Source: Streptomyces sp. NRRL B-3428 (GTDB lineage Bacteria > Actinomycetota > Actinomycetes > Streptomycetales > Streptomycetaceae). From it: 64,000 bases of DNA. Shown piece after piece: positions 1-8,336 of this stretch (the first letter of the stretch is position 1; every line of letters begins with the position of its first letter). Location: positions 1 through 64,000 of the forward strand of contig JOGW01000008.1 of assembly GCA_000721375.1 (NCBI GenBank), given 5' to 3'. The translations under genes and the position numbers were made by a program. The notes below the pieces were generated by a model that saw only the letters and a list, made by a program, of their open reading frames with translations, did no database searches and had not been told where the DNA came from.

Positions 1-1
1 C

Positions 2-328
2 GTCGCCTTCATGCTCGACCAGTGCCACAACATCGAAGCCAAGATCCCCGCCATCATCCGCTCGGTCATGAACGTGCAGGAAGCCACCGCAAAAGCCCTC
101 CTCGTCGACGCCGACACCCTCGCCACAGCCCAACGCGAAGGTGACGTCCTCGCGGCGAACGCGGTCCTGATGGACGCGTACAACACCGACGTCCGTCCGC
201 TGCTCGCCGAGGTACGCGAGGACGCGGGACTCGATCCGGATCCGGTGGGCGCCTATCTGCGCTCGGGGCGGCAGGAGCGGATCATCCGTGAGCGGATGGG
301 TGGTGAGCAGGCGGGATGGGGGGCGTGA
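2..328 (+). CDS. rhaI: L-rhamnose isomerase, C-terminal end (partial)
   Basis: Only the last 108 or so codons lie in the window; the reading frame is already open at base 2 and the start is upstream. The fragment opens with VAFMLDQCHNIE followed by KIPAIIRSVMNVQEATAKALL, which matches the metal-site and C-terminal helices of RhaI-type L-rhamnose isomerases (xylose-isomerase-like TIM barrel). That enzyme converts L-rhamnose to L-rhamnulose in the cytoplasm, using a divalent metal. The last 30 or so residues are charged and look like a poorly conserved tail. Rhamnose genes are normally clustered with an aldolase/dehydrogenase and a kinase, which would lie to the left. Nothing downstream on this strand belongs to rhamnose use. 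Identity is recognised from the motif, without an alignment. Confidence 0.75.
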   Translation, partial: VAFMLDQCHNIEAKIPAIIRSVMNVQEATAKALLVDADTLATAQREGDVLAANAVLMDAYNTDVRPLLAEVREDAGLDPDPVGAYLRSGRQERIIRERMGGEQAGWGA

Positions 329-509
329 AGGACCGCGTGGGTGCGTGCGGGGCAGCGGCATCAACCGATCGGTGGACCCTTCCGTAGACCGTTCGCTGCG
401 CCGTAGGTAACCCTTCCGTATCGCGCGCCCGAACCCGGTGGACCGATGCGCCCCGGCTCCCCCACGGGCGACGATCTTCTGACGAAGACCCGCTCGTGAG
501 GAGATCACC

Positions 510-1274
510 GTGGTGCACACCCGACGGACCCGACGCCGCCGCACCCTCGTCCCTGCCGTGCTGTTCGCGGCCGGCCTGACACTCCTCGCCGCGTGCGGCT
601 CCGCCGCCGGGGACGGACGGGAAGCGAGCACCGCTTCGGCGGCTGCCAGCCCGTCCCGGAGCGCCGGGAGCACCGACTCCAAGGCCTCCGCCGACCTCCT
701 CCTAGCCGCCGAGGAAGGCCGCCCCGACGCCGTACGCGAAGCCATCGCGGGCGGCGCGGACATCGAGGCGCGTGACGACCGGGGCCGTACGCCGCTGCTG
801 CTCGCCGCGACCGGCGACCACGACGTGGCCGCGCGGATCCTGGTGGAGGCGGGCGCCGACCCCGATGCCCAGGACGACCAGGACGACAGCGCCTGGCTGG
901 TGACGGGTGTGACCGGCAGCGTCAAGATGGCCCGGGTCCTGATCCCCGCCGAGCCCGACTACACCCTGGAGAACCGCTACGGCGGTACCTCGCTGATCCC
1001 GGCGGGCGAGCACGGTCACGCCGACTACGTACGCGAGGTGCTCAAAAGCACCGACATGGATGTCGACCACGTCAACGACCTCGGCTGGACGGCTCTCCTG
1101 GAGGCGGTCATCCTCGGGGACGGCGGCAAGGACCACCAGGAAGTGGTCGAGCTGCTGCTCGACGGCGGCGCCGACCCCTCGCTCGCGGACGGCGAGGGTG
1201 TGACACCGCTGCAGCACGCCGAGGACAAGGGCCAGGACGAGATCGCCGCGCTGCTGCGCGCGGCCGGGGCGTAG
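510..1274 (+). CDS. Ankyrin-repeat lipoprotein
   Basis: The 254-residue product starts with an Arg-rich n-region, a hydrophobic core and a lipobox LAAC with the lipidated Cys at residue 29. A Ser/Ala/Thr-rich linker (about 30-60) follows. From about residue 62 to the end come ankyrin repeats, seen in units such as RDDRGRTPLLLAA, DLGWTALLEAVILG and DGEGVTPLQHAEDKGQDEIAALL. It should therefore sit on the outer face of the membrane as a protein-protein binding scaffold; the partner is unknown. GTG 510 is chosen because GAGGAG lies about seven bases upstream. The gene stands alone between the rhamnose gene and the acylase. An 11-base direct repeat, ACCCTTCCGTA, occurs twice upstream (376-386, 410-420) and might be regulatory. 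Confidence 0.88.
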   Translation: MVHTRRTRRRRTLVPAVLFAAGLTLLAACGSAAGDGREASTASAAASPSRSAGSTDSKASADLLLAAEEGRPDAVREAIAGGADIEARDDRGRTPLLLAATGDHDVAARILVEAGADPDAQDDQDDSAWLVTGVTGSVKMARVLIPAEPDYTLENRYGGTSLIPAGEHGHADYVREVLKSTDMDVDHVNDLGWTALLEAVILGDGGKDHQEVVELLLDGGADPSLADGEGVTPLQHAEDKGQDEIAALLRAAGA

Positions 1275-1457
1275 CCGCCGCCGACGAGGGTTTCGCGTAC
1301 TTCCCCGGGACGACCCGTAGTCCTCGGCGAGGAGACCCGCCGTGCGGGGTGGCCCGACCCCTTCCCCGCGGACTACGCCCAGCGGCCGACCGTCCCCCGG
1401 GAAGACTGGCCCACGGCCGGATGCCCGCAGCCCCGCGCCTCGGGCAGCCTGACCCGC

Positions 1458-3833
1458 ATGCGCACACATGGAGAACGATCCTTACGCAGGTGGGGGTTCA
1501 GGCCGGCCCTGGTGGCGGCCGCGTTCGGGCTGCTGACGACCGGAGTGCTGTGGCCCGCACCGTCGGCCGGTGCCTCCGCCGCGAGCGGTGACGGGGACGG
1601 TGTGCAGATCCGCCGTACCCAGTACGGCGTGCCGCACATCGTGGCCCGCGACTTCAAGTCCTTGGGATACGGCTACGGTTACGCGTTCGCGCAGGACAAC
1701 CTGTGCGATCTCGCGGACACGGTCCTGACGCTGCGCGGCGAGCGGTCGCGGTACTTCGGCGGGCAGGGCGAACCGCGGGACGGCGGGGACGGACCCGGCG
1801 AGGACATCCCGTACAACCTGGCCAGTGACACGTACTACAAGGCACAGCGCAAGACCGGCACCGTACGGAAGTTGCTCGCGCAGCCCGCCCCGCTCGGGCC
1901 GGGGCACGAGCTGCGGGACATGGTCAGGGGATACGCCGAGGGCTACAACCGCTATCTGCGGGACACCGGGGTGGACAAGCTGCCCGATGCCCGCTGCAAG
2001 GGGAAGCCCTGGGTGCGGCCGGTCACCGCCGAGGACCTGTGGCACTTGGTGTACGACCTGAACGCCGCCTCGGGCGCGGCTCCGTATGCCGCGGCCATCG
2101 GCGCGGCCGAGCCGTCGAGCGCGCCGGCCGCGGCCCCGAAATCCGCCTCGCGAAGCGGTCCGGCCAGCAACGGCTGGGCGCTCGGCCGTGAGGCGCTCAG
2201 GGCTGGTGCGGGCAACGCGATGGTCCTCGCCAATCCGCATCTGCCGTGGCTGGGCAACTCCCGCTTCTACCAGGTGCAGTTGACGATCCCCGGCACCCTC
2301 GACGTGACCGGCGGCAGTCTGCAGGGCACCCCGATGGTGGAGATCGGGCACAACAGCACCCTCGCCTGGACCCACACAGCGAGCGACGCCCAGCACTCCT
2401 CGCTCTACCGCCTGGAACTTACTCCCGATGACCCCACGAGCTATGTGGTCGACGGCAGGAGCGAGCGGATGACACGGACGAGCGTGGACGTCGTGGTGCG
2501 GGGCGAGGACGGCGGCACGAAGACCGTACGGCGCACGGTGTACGGGACGCGTTTCGGTGCCGTGGTGAACTTCGGCTGGACGGACAGGAGCGCCTACGCC
2601 CTGCGCGACGCCAACGAGAGCAACCTGCGCTCGATGAACACCTGGCTGGCGATGGCCACTTCACGTAATCTCGGGGAGTTGCGCGCCGCCCAGGACTCGA
2701 CGCAGGGCATCCCGTGGACGTACACGCTGGCCGCGGACACCAGCGGCGAGACGTACTTCACGGACTCCTCGGCCGTCCCCCACCTCACAGCTGCCCAGCT
2801 CAAGAGCTGCACGCTGCCGGGCGGTGAGGAAGCACCCGACGCCCTGGACGGATCACGGACCGACTGCGCCTGGGGCCGCGACCCCGACGCGGTGGTGCCA
2901 GGCATATACGGGCCCGCACGCCAACCGGAGTTGAGCCGTGGCGATTTCGTGGCGAACTCCAACAACGGTCCGCAGTACACCAATCCGGCCGAGCAGATCA
3001 CCGGCATCCCGCCGGTCTACGACGTGGGCCCACGGCTCGACCTCCGCGCCCGGCTGGGGCTTCGCATGATCGACGAGCGCGGCAAGGGCACGGACGGACT
3101 GGGCGCGCCCGGATTCACCCCGCGCAATCTGACCCAGTCGATGTCCGGCGATCGTGTCCTGAGCGCAGAGACAGGCCTCGACGACGTCCTCGCCCTGTGC
3201 CGTAACCAGCCGGAGCTGGTGGCGAGCGACGGCAAGAAGGTCGATGTACGCGCGGCCTGTGCGGCGCTCGCCCGCTGGGACCGGCGGGCCCATGCCGACA
3301 GCCGCGGCGGCGCACTGTGGATCTCGTTCTACGGCCGGCTCCTGGAGGAGCGTCCGGCGGCCTGGCACAAGGTTCCGTACGATCCCGAGGCACCACTCAC
3401 CACACCACGCGGCATCAAGGGTGAAAGTCCGCAGGTGCAACGCGCGCTCGCGGACACCGTGCAGGAGTTCGCCGCCGAGAGCGTACAGGTGAGTGCCCCG
3501 ACCGGAGCTCTGCAGAAGTGGGCGGGTGTGCCGCTGCCCGGCTGTGACGGATCGGAGGGCTGCTTCAACGTGCTGGAAGCGGGGCCGGATTCGGGTACGG
3601 GCGAACCTCCGCGCGGCGCGTTCGGCTCCAGCTTCCTGATGGCCGTCACCCTCACCGACGACGGCCCGCGCGCTTCGACCCTGCTCACGTACGGGCAGTC
3701 CTCGAACCCGTCCTCACCGCACTACACCGATCAGACCCGGCTGTTCTCGCAGGGCCGCTGGGTGCGCGAGCGGTACACGGAACAGGAGATCCTCGGCGAT
3801 CCGCATCTGGAGGTGACCCACCTCAGCCCCTGA
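1458..3833 (+). CDS. Secreted penicillin-amidase family acylase
   Basis: A 791-residue Ntn-hydrolase precursor. It has a secretion signal (residues 1-40, RR near the start, hydrophobic core, cleavage near AGASA), an alpha chain beginning QIRRTQYGVPHIVA with YGYGYAFAQDN, a spacer rich in Ala/Ser/Pro, and the autoprocessing site SNGWALG whose Ser237 would become the N-terminal nucleophile of the beta chain. The length and these motifs match the aculeacin A / acyl-homoserine-lactone / cyclic lipopeptide acylases of actinomycetes, which remove fatty acyl chains from amides outside the cell. Substrate cannot be read from sequence. Codon 9 is TTA (1482-1484), so translation may depend on the bldA tRNA and be tied to development. 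The start lacks a clear ribosome site, but later starts would cut into the signal. A strong convergent terminator follows. Confidence 0.88.
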   Translation: MRTHGERSLRRWGFRPALVAAAFGLLTTGVLWPAPSAGASAASGDGDGVQIRRTQYGVPHIVARDFKSLGYGYGYAFAQDNLCDLADTVLTLRGERSRYFGGQGEPRDGGDGPGEDIPYNLASDTYYKAQRKTGTVRKLLAQPAPLGPGHELRDMVRGYAEGYNRYLRDTGVDKLPDARCKGKPWVRPVTAEDLWHLVYDLNAASGAAPYAAAIGAAEPSSAPAAAPKSASRSGPASNGWALGREALRAGAGNAMVLANPHLPWLGNSRFYQVQLTIPGTLDVTGGSLQGTPMVEIGHNSTLAWTHTASDAQHSSLYRLELTPDDPTSYVVDGRSERMTRTSVDVVVRGEDGGTKTVRRTVYGTRFGAVVNFGWTDRSAYALRDANESNLRSMNTWLAMATSRNLGELRAAQDSTQGIPWTYTLAADTSGETYFTDSSAVPHLTAAQLKSCTLPGGEEAPDALDGSRTDCAWGRDPDAVVPGIYGPARQPELSRGDFVANSNNGPQYTNPAEQITGIPPVYDVGPRLDLRARLGLRMIDERGKGTDGLGAPGFTPRNLTQSMSGDRVLSAETGLDDVLALCRNQPELVASDGKKVDVRAACAALARWDRRAHADSRGGALWISFYGRLLEERPAAWHKVPYDPEAPLTTPRGIKGESPQVQRALADTVQEFAAESVQVSAPTGALQKWAGVPLPGCDGSEGCFNVLEAGPDSGTGEPPRGAFGSSFLMAVTLTDDGPRASTLLTYGQSSNPSSPHYTDQTRLFSQGRWVRERYTEQEILGDPHLEVTHLSP

Positions 3834-3893
3834 CGAGCGCGCGGATACGCCGGGACGGATGCCTCATCCGTCCCGGCGTATCCGTGCGCTCGT
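3833..3893. terminator. Long bidirectional terminator hairpin
   Basis: The core is a perfect 19-base stem (3843-3861 with 3865-3883) closed by a three-base loop CCT. It extends to about 29 pairs with one G-U, reaching 3833 and 3893. It fills the gap between the convergent acylase and ABC exporter genes and overlaps the last base of the acylase stop codon. There is no U-tract, as is common for Streptomyces terminators. Confidence 0.8.
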
Positions 3894-3907
3894 GAAGGAC
3901 CACGGCA

Positions 3908-5791
3908 TCAGGCGGCCTCGACCGCACTCTCCTGTCCGGCGAACTGCGTCCGGTGCAGCTCCTCGTAGCGGCCGCCCTGGGCGAGGAGTTCCTCGTGGCG
4001 GCCGCGTTCCACGATCCGTCCGTCCTCGACGACCAGGATCTGGTCGGCCGAGCGGATCGTGGACAGGCGGTGGGCGATGACCAGTGCGGTCCGGCCTTCG
4101 AGGGCCTCGGCGAGTGCTTCCTGCACGGCGGCCTCCGAGGTGTTGTCCAGGTGCGCCGTCGCCTCGTCGAGGATGACGACGCGCTGACGGGCGAGCAGCA
4201 GCCGGGCGATGGTCAGACGCTGACGCTCACCGCCGGAGAGCCGGTAGCCGCGTTCGCCGACCACGGTGTCCAGACCGTCCGGCAGCGACCGGACGAGGGT
4301 CTCCAGACGGGAGCGGCGCAGCGCGTCCCACAACTCGTCCTCGGAAGCGCCCGGCCTGGCCAGGAGCAGATTCGCACGTACGGAGTCGTGGAACAGGTGG
4401 CCGTCCTGGGTGACCATGCCCAGCGTCCGGCGCACGGATGAGGCGCTCAGATCGCGGACGTCGACCCCGCCGATACGGACGGTGCCTTCGTCGGCGTCGT
4501 AGAGGCGTGGCACCAGCTGCGCGATGGTCGACTTGCCCGCGCCGGAGGAACCCACGAGGGCGACGGTCTGGCCGGGTTCGGCGCGGAACGAAAGCCCGTG
4601 CAGGACCTCGTCGCCACCGCGGGTGTCGAGCGAGGCGACCTCTTCGAGGGAGGCGAGGGAGACCTTGTCGGCCGAGGGGTAACCGAAGCGGACGTCCTCG
4701 AACTCGACGGCGACCGGCCCCTCCGGCACACCGCGCGCGTCGGGCTTCTCCTCGATCAGCGGCTTGAGGTCGAGCACCTCGAAGACCCGCTCGAAGCTGA
4801 CGAGCGCGCTCATCACCTCGACGCGGGCGCCGGCCAGGGAGGTGAGCGGCGCGTACAGACGGGTGAGCAGCAGAGCGAGGGCGACGACCGAACCGGCGTC
4901 CAGGGTGCCGCGGATCGCGAACCAGCCGCCGAGCCCGTAGACGAGGGCGAGGGCGAGGGCGGAGACGAGGGTGAGCGCGGTGATGAAGGTCGCCTGCGCC
5001 ATGGCCGTACGCACGCCGATGTCCCGTACACGCCGGGCCCGCGCGGCGAACTCCTCGGACTCCTCCTCCGGCCGCCCGAACAGCTTGACCAGGGTCGCGC
5101 CCGGCGCCGAGAACCGCTCGGTCATCCGCGTGCCCATGGCCGCGTTGTGCTCGGCGGCCTCGCGCTGCAGCTTGGCCATCCGGGTGCCCATCCGCCGGGC
5201 CGGCACGATGAACACGGGCAGCAGGACGAGCGCGAGAAGGGTGATCTGCCAGGACAGGCTGAGCATCACGGCGAGCGTGAGCAGCAGCGTGACAAGGTTG
5301 GAGACCACACCGGACAGGGTGTTGGAGAAGGCGCGCTGGGCGCCGATCACATCGTTGTTGAGGCGGCTGACGAGTGCGCCGGTGCGGGTGCGCGTGAAGA
5401 AGGCGACCGGCATCTTCTGCACGTGGTCGAAGACCGCGGTGCGCAGGGACAGGATCAGGTCCTCGCCGAGTCCCGACGAGAGCCAGCGGTTGACGAGGCC
5501 GAGGCCGGCCTCGGCGAGGGCGATGGCGGCGATCAGTACGGCGATCCGCACGACGACCCCGGAGTCCTCGCCGCCGACGATGGCGTCGACGACCCGGCCC
5601 GCGAGCACCGGCGTGGCCACGGCGAGCAGCGCCATGGCCACGCTGACGAGCAGGAACTGGCCGATACGTCGGCGGTGCGGACGGGCGAACTCGGCGATAC
5701 GGCGCAGTGTGGCGCGGGCGAAGGGACGCTGATCCTGCTGTGCGTTCATGACGCTGTGCAGCTGCATCCAGGCTGTGGTCTCCATGCTCAT
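3908..5791 (-). CDS. ABC exporter, fused permease and ATPase, SoxR-type promoter
   Basis: A 627-residue half-transporter of the MsbA/multidrug type. A six-helix transmembrane domain (about 30-330, with a VNRWLSSGLGEDLILSLRT coupling region) precedes an ATPase domain (about 365-615) with Walker A GSSGAGKST, signature LSGGERQRL, Walker B VVILDEAT and the switch His in VIAHRLST. It probably works as a homodimer exporting small molecules. The promoter contains a near-consensus SoxR box, and SoxR of S. coelicolor is known to control an ABC transporter in response to redox-active pigments. This gene is likely the counterpart, exporting a redox-active metabolite; that role is inferred. The predicted transcription start falls at about the first ATG (5791), so the mRNA may be leaderless. 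ATG 5785 is an alternative start. Confidence 0.9.
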   Translation of the reverse strand: MSMETTAWMQLHSVMNAQQDQRPFARATLRRIAEFARPHRRRIGQFLLVSVAMALLAVATPVLAGRVVDAIVGGEDSGVVVRIAVLIAAIALAEAGLGLVNRWLSSGLGEDLILSLRTAVFDHVQKMPVAFFTRTRTGALVSRLNNDVIGAQRAFSNTLSGVVSNLVTLLLTLAVMLSLSWQITLLALVLLPVFIVPARRMGTRMAKLQREAAEHNAAMGTRMTERFSAPGATLVKLFGRPEEESEEFAARARRVRDIGVRTAMAQATFITALTLVSALALALVYGLGGWFAIRGTLDAGSVVALALLLTRLYAPLTSLAGARVEVMSALVSFERVFEVLDLKPLIEEKPDARGVPEGPVAVEFEDVRFGYPSADKVSLASLEEVASLDTRGGDEVLHGLSFRAEPGQTVALVGSSGAGKSTIAQLVPRLYDADEGTVRIGGVDVRDLSASSVRRTLGMVTQDGHLFHDSVRANLLLARPGASEDELWDALRRSRLETLVRSLPDGLDTVVGERGYRLSGGERQRLTIARLLLARQRVVILDEATAHLDNTSEAAVQEALAEALEGRTALVIAHRLSTIRSADQILVVEDGRIVERGRHEELLAQGGRYEELHRTQFAGQESAVEAA

Positions 5792-5797
5792 GCCTGG

Positions 5798-5828
5798 AAA
5801 CTAGGACCTCGACTTAACTTGAGGTCAA
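5798..5828 (-). promoter_or_regulatory. SoxR box in a MerR-type promoter with 19-bp spacer
   Basis: Read on the minus strand, 5824-5807 is CCTCAAGTTAAGTCGAGG. This matches 16 of 18 positions of the E. coli soxS operator, CCTCAAGTTAACTTGAGG, recalled from knowledge. It sits between a -35 TTGACC (5828-5823) and a -10 TAGTTT (5803-5798) with a 19-base spacer, the overlong spacing that MerR-family activators such as SoxR untwist. The -10 is six bases from the start codon of the exporter. Confidence 0.85.
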
Positions 5829-6251
5829 GGGGTTGCCCAAGAGTTCGCGAGCGGGCGGGCCCCGCCTGCCCGGCCGGGGCCCGCCCCTACCGGCCCCGCG
5901 GACCGGTCTGCTACAGTGCCAATGGCACTTGTGTACGCCCAGCTGTTCTCAGCACATTCTCCGGGCGCCGGTGCACTCCCTCTCCGCCCGGTTCTCCGGG
6001 CTCTTCCGCCCGCTTCTGTCGGGCTCTCGGACAGTCCAGGTTCTTGTCCCTCCGGACAGCCACAGCCACTGTCCCGTTCTCACCGCGCTCCCGCGGCCCC
6101 CGTTTCCCGGGACGGCCATGCACGAGCCCGGTTTCCGATGCTCCGCCGACGTGCGGTGCGCGCCCTGCCAGGGGCGGCCCGCCCTCAAGTCGCGTTGAGC
6201 CTTTCCCCCCTCTCACGTATGCCAACTCCGTCCCTGAAAGGACGTACAGCC
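5829..6251 (+). promoter_or_regulatory. C-rich leader region upstream of the Rho paralogue
   Basis: About 420 bases without a convincing gene. From about 5930 to 6110 the plus strand is clearly richer in C than G, with many YC dinucleotides and short runs such as CTCCCTCTCC, TTCTTGTCCCTCC and CCCCCGTTTCCC. This is the composition Rho prefers for loading, so it is a candidate rut site for self-attenuation. A ribosome site (GAAAGGACG) precedes ATG 6252. An in-frame ATG at 5922 or upstream would add about 110 residues with no Rho-like content, so it was not used as the start. No promoter was assigned. Confidence 0.4.
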
Positions 6252-7397
6252 ATGACAGCCACCACCACACTCACACCTGAACCCACCACGCCCGCCTCCG
6301 AGTTGCCGACGGCGGGCGGGATCCTCGACCTGACGCACAACGGCAACGGCGTCCTGCGCTCGGCCGACTTCCTGCCCGCGCCCGGCGACGTCCAGGTCCC
6401 GGCCGCCCTGATCCGCAGGCACGGTCTGCGCAAGGGCGACCGCGTCGACGGTACGACGACACGTACCGCCAAGGGCCGCTCCCTCGACTGCGTCGACCTC
6501 GTCAACGGCCAACCACCCACCGCACGCCCCCACTTCAAGGACCTCACACCGCTCCATCCACGTGAGCGGCTGACCCTGGAGCACGCCGAGGGTGGCATCA
6601 CACCCCGGATCGTCGATCTCGTCGCCCCCGTCGGCAAGGGCCAGCGCGGACTGATCGTCGCCCCGCCCAAGACCGGCAAGACCGTGCTGCTCAAGCAGCT
6701 CGCGGCGGCCGTGGCCACCAATCACCCCGAGGTCCACCTCATGGTGCTGCTCGTCGACGAGCGGCCCGAGGAGGTCACCGACATGCGGCGCTCGGTGCGC
6801 GGCGAGGTGCTCGCCTCCACCTTCGACCGGCCCGCCAAGGAGCACATCGCGCTCGCGGAACTCGCCGTCGAGCGCGCCAAGCGCCTCGTCGAGCAGGGCC
6901 GTGACGTGGTGCTGCTCCTCGACTCGCTGACCCGCCTGTGCCGCGCCCACAACAACGCCGCCTCCGCCGGCGGCCGCACCCTCACCGGCGGTGTCGACGC
7001 GGCCGCGCTGCTCGGTCCGAAGCGCCTGTTCGGCGCGGCCCGCCTCACCGAGGAGGCCGGTTCCCTCACCATCCTCGCCACCGCGCTGGTCGACACCGGT
7101 TCGCGCGGCGACGACTACTACTTCGAGGAGCTCAAGAGCACCGGCAACATGGAGCTCCGCCTCGACCGCACCCTCGCCGACCACCGGGTGTTCCCGGCGG
7201 TGGACGTCACCCCGTCGGGTACGCGCCGCGAGGAACTCCTCGTATCCGAGGCTGAATTGACCGCCGTACGGGCGCTGCGGCGCGCACTGCAGTCCCGCAA
7301 CGGGCAGGCCACCGAAGCGCTCATCGAGCAGCTGCGCAAGTCGCCCGACAACAGCACCTTCCTGCGGCAGGTCAAGCAGACCGTGCCGGGTGCTTAG
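6252..7397 (+). CDS. rho: Short transcription termination factor Rho paralogue
   Basis: A 381-residue Rho. A cold-shock-like RNA-binding domain (about 15-90: GGILDLTHNGNGVLRSADF) is followed by the hexameric RecA-type motor: P-loop APPKTGKTVLL, Walker B region VVLLLDSLTRLCRAHN, Q-loop SAGGRTLTGGVDAAAL and R-loop SGTRREELLV. These are the ATP- and RNA-contact motifs of E. coli Rho, so it should be an active helicase/terminator. It lacks the N-terminal helix bundle of E. coli Rho (419 residues) and the long charged N-terminal insertion of the main actinobacterial Rho (about 650-700 residues), so it is probably a second, accessory Rho; the housekeeping copy would be elsewhere. It could terminate special transcripts or give tolerance to Rho inhibitors such as bicyclomycin. 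Both roles are inference. The start has a GAAAGGACG ribosome site. Confidence 0.93.
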   Translation: MTATTTLTPEPTTPASELPTAGGILDLTHNGNGVLRSADFLPAPGDVQVPAALIRRHGLRKGDRVDGTTTRTAKGRSLDCVDLVNGQPPTARPHFKDLTPLHPRERLTLEHAEGGITPRIVDLVAPVGKGQRGLIVAPPKTGKTVLLKQLAAAVATNHPEVHLMVLLVDERPEEVTDMRRSVRGEVLASTFDRPAKEHIALAELAVERAKRLVEQGRDVVLLLDSLTRLCRAHNNAASAGGRTLTGGVDAAALLGPKRLFGAARLTEEAGSLTILATALVDTGSRGDDYYFEELKSTGNMELRLDRTLADHRVFPAVDVTPSGTRREELLVSEAELTAVRALRRALQSRNGQATEALIEQLRKSPDNSTFLRQVKQTVPGA

Positions 7398-7466
7398 GGG
7401 GTGTCCGGCGGATCAGGCCGCCCGCGGGCAACAGCACCTTGAACGTGTGGATGAGGGGTGGTCTGG

Positions 7467-7510
7467 TGCTTCCCCAAGCTCTCGGCTTCGCTCGAGCAGG
7501 GGAGACCCCA
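7467..7510. repeat. Streptomyces-type interspersed intergenic element
   Basis: The segment reads TGCTTCCCCAAGCTCTCGG, then CTTCGCTCGAGCAGGGGAG. It can fold with TCCCC pairing GGGGA and GCTC pairing GAGC. I recognise this as a short element that recurs in many copies between genes of Streptomyces chromosomes. Only one copy was found in this window. It lies between the Rho paralogue and the ABC ATPase and may mark the transcript boundary. Confidence 0.65.
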
Positions 7511-7580
7511 CTGCTGCAAGGCGGAGGAGGGAGTCGACGCGGAGCGTCACGACCGTCCGAACCCGCCCGAGGGGGCTGCG

Positions 7581-8336
7581 ATGATCTCGGTCCGCGAACT
7601 GACCAAGCGCTACGGCTCGACCGCCGCCGTGGAGGCTCTGAGCTTTGATGTCGCACCGGGGGCCGTGACCGGATTTCTCGGGCCCAATGGCTCCGGGAAG
7701 TCCACCACCATGCGCATGATCATGGGCCTGGACACCCCGGACTCCGGAAACGCCCTGGTCAACGGCCATCCGTATGCCGAGCTGAAGTGGCCGCTGCGCG
7801 AGGTCGGCGCCCTGCTCGAAGCACGGACGTACCACCCGGGCCGCAGCGCCTACCAGCATCTCTGCGCGCTCGCCGCGGGCGGCGGTGTCCCGCGCGCCCG
7901 GGTCGACGAGGTGCTGACCACCGTCGGCCTGAGCGAGGTCGCACACAAGCGGGCGGGCACGTTCTCGCTCGGGATGTCGCAGCGACTCGGTATCGCGGGC
8001 GCACTGCTCGGCGACCCGGGCGTACTGCTCTTCGACGAGCCGGTGAACGGGCTCGACCCCGAGGGCGTGCGCTGGATCCGGGACCTGATGAAGGACCTCG
8101 CCGCCGAGGGCCGTACCGTCCTCGTCTCCAGCCATCTGATCAGCGAAATGGCCCTGACCGCCGAGCACTTGGTGGTGATCGGGCAAGGGCGGCTGCTCGC
8201 CGACACCAGCGTCGCGGAGCTGACCGAGGACGGCGGCTCACTGGAGGAGGCCTTCTTCCGGCTCACGAGCGATTCCGCCACGTACCGGGGCACCACAGGC
8301 CCGTCCGCCACCGCATCCCACCGGAGGACCCGATGA
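7581..8336 (+). CDS. ABC-2 type transporter ATP-binding subunit
   Basis: A 251-residue ATPase of the DrrA/BcrA class: Walker A GPNGSGKST (about residues 36-44), signature FSLGMSQRLGIAGALLG, Walker B VLLFDEPVNGLDPEG and switch His in VLVSSHLISEM. It powers the permease encoded immediately after it; the genes overlap in ATGA (8333-8336), indicating translational coupling. ATG 7581 is preceded by GAGGGGG; the frame remains open upstream to 7458 but that stretch overlaps the interspersed repeat. Together with the histidine kinase and response regulator downstream it forms a four-gene module typical of self-regulated antibiotic export or sensing. The substrate is not evident. Confidence 0.93.
   Translation: MISVRELTKRYGSTAAVEALSFDVAPGAVTGFLGPNGSGKSTTMRMIMGLDTPDSGNALVNGHPYAELKWPLREVGALLEARTYHPGRSAYQHLCALAAGGGVPRARVDEVLTTVGLSEVAHKRAGTFSLGMSQRLGIAGALLGDPGVLLFDEPVNGLDPEGVRWIRDLMKDLAAEGRTVLVSSHLISEMALTAEHLVVIGQGRLLADTSVAELTEDGGSLEEAFFRLTSDSATYRGTTGPSATASHRRTR

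Noticed and set aside
4598..6280. 560-codon plus-strand frame across the exporter promoter
   Set aside because: It reads through the SoxR box and the Rho leader and encodes low-complexity acidic sequence; not a gene.
7351..7441. Short duplication of the rho 3' end (AACAGCACCTT at about 7351 and 7430)
   Set aside because: Only about 13 bases match and the flanks differ; chance is likely in such GC-rich sequence.
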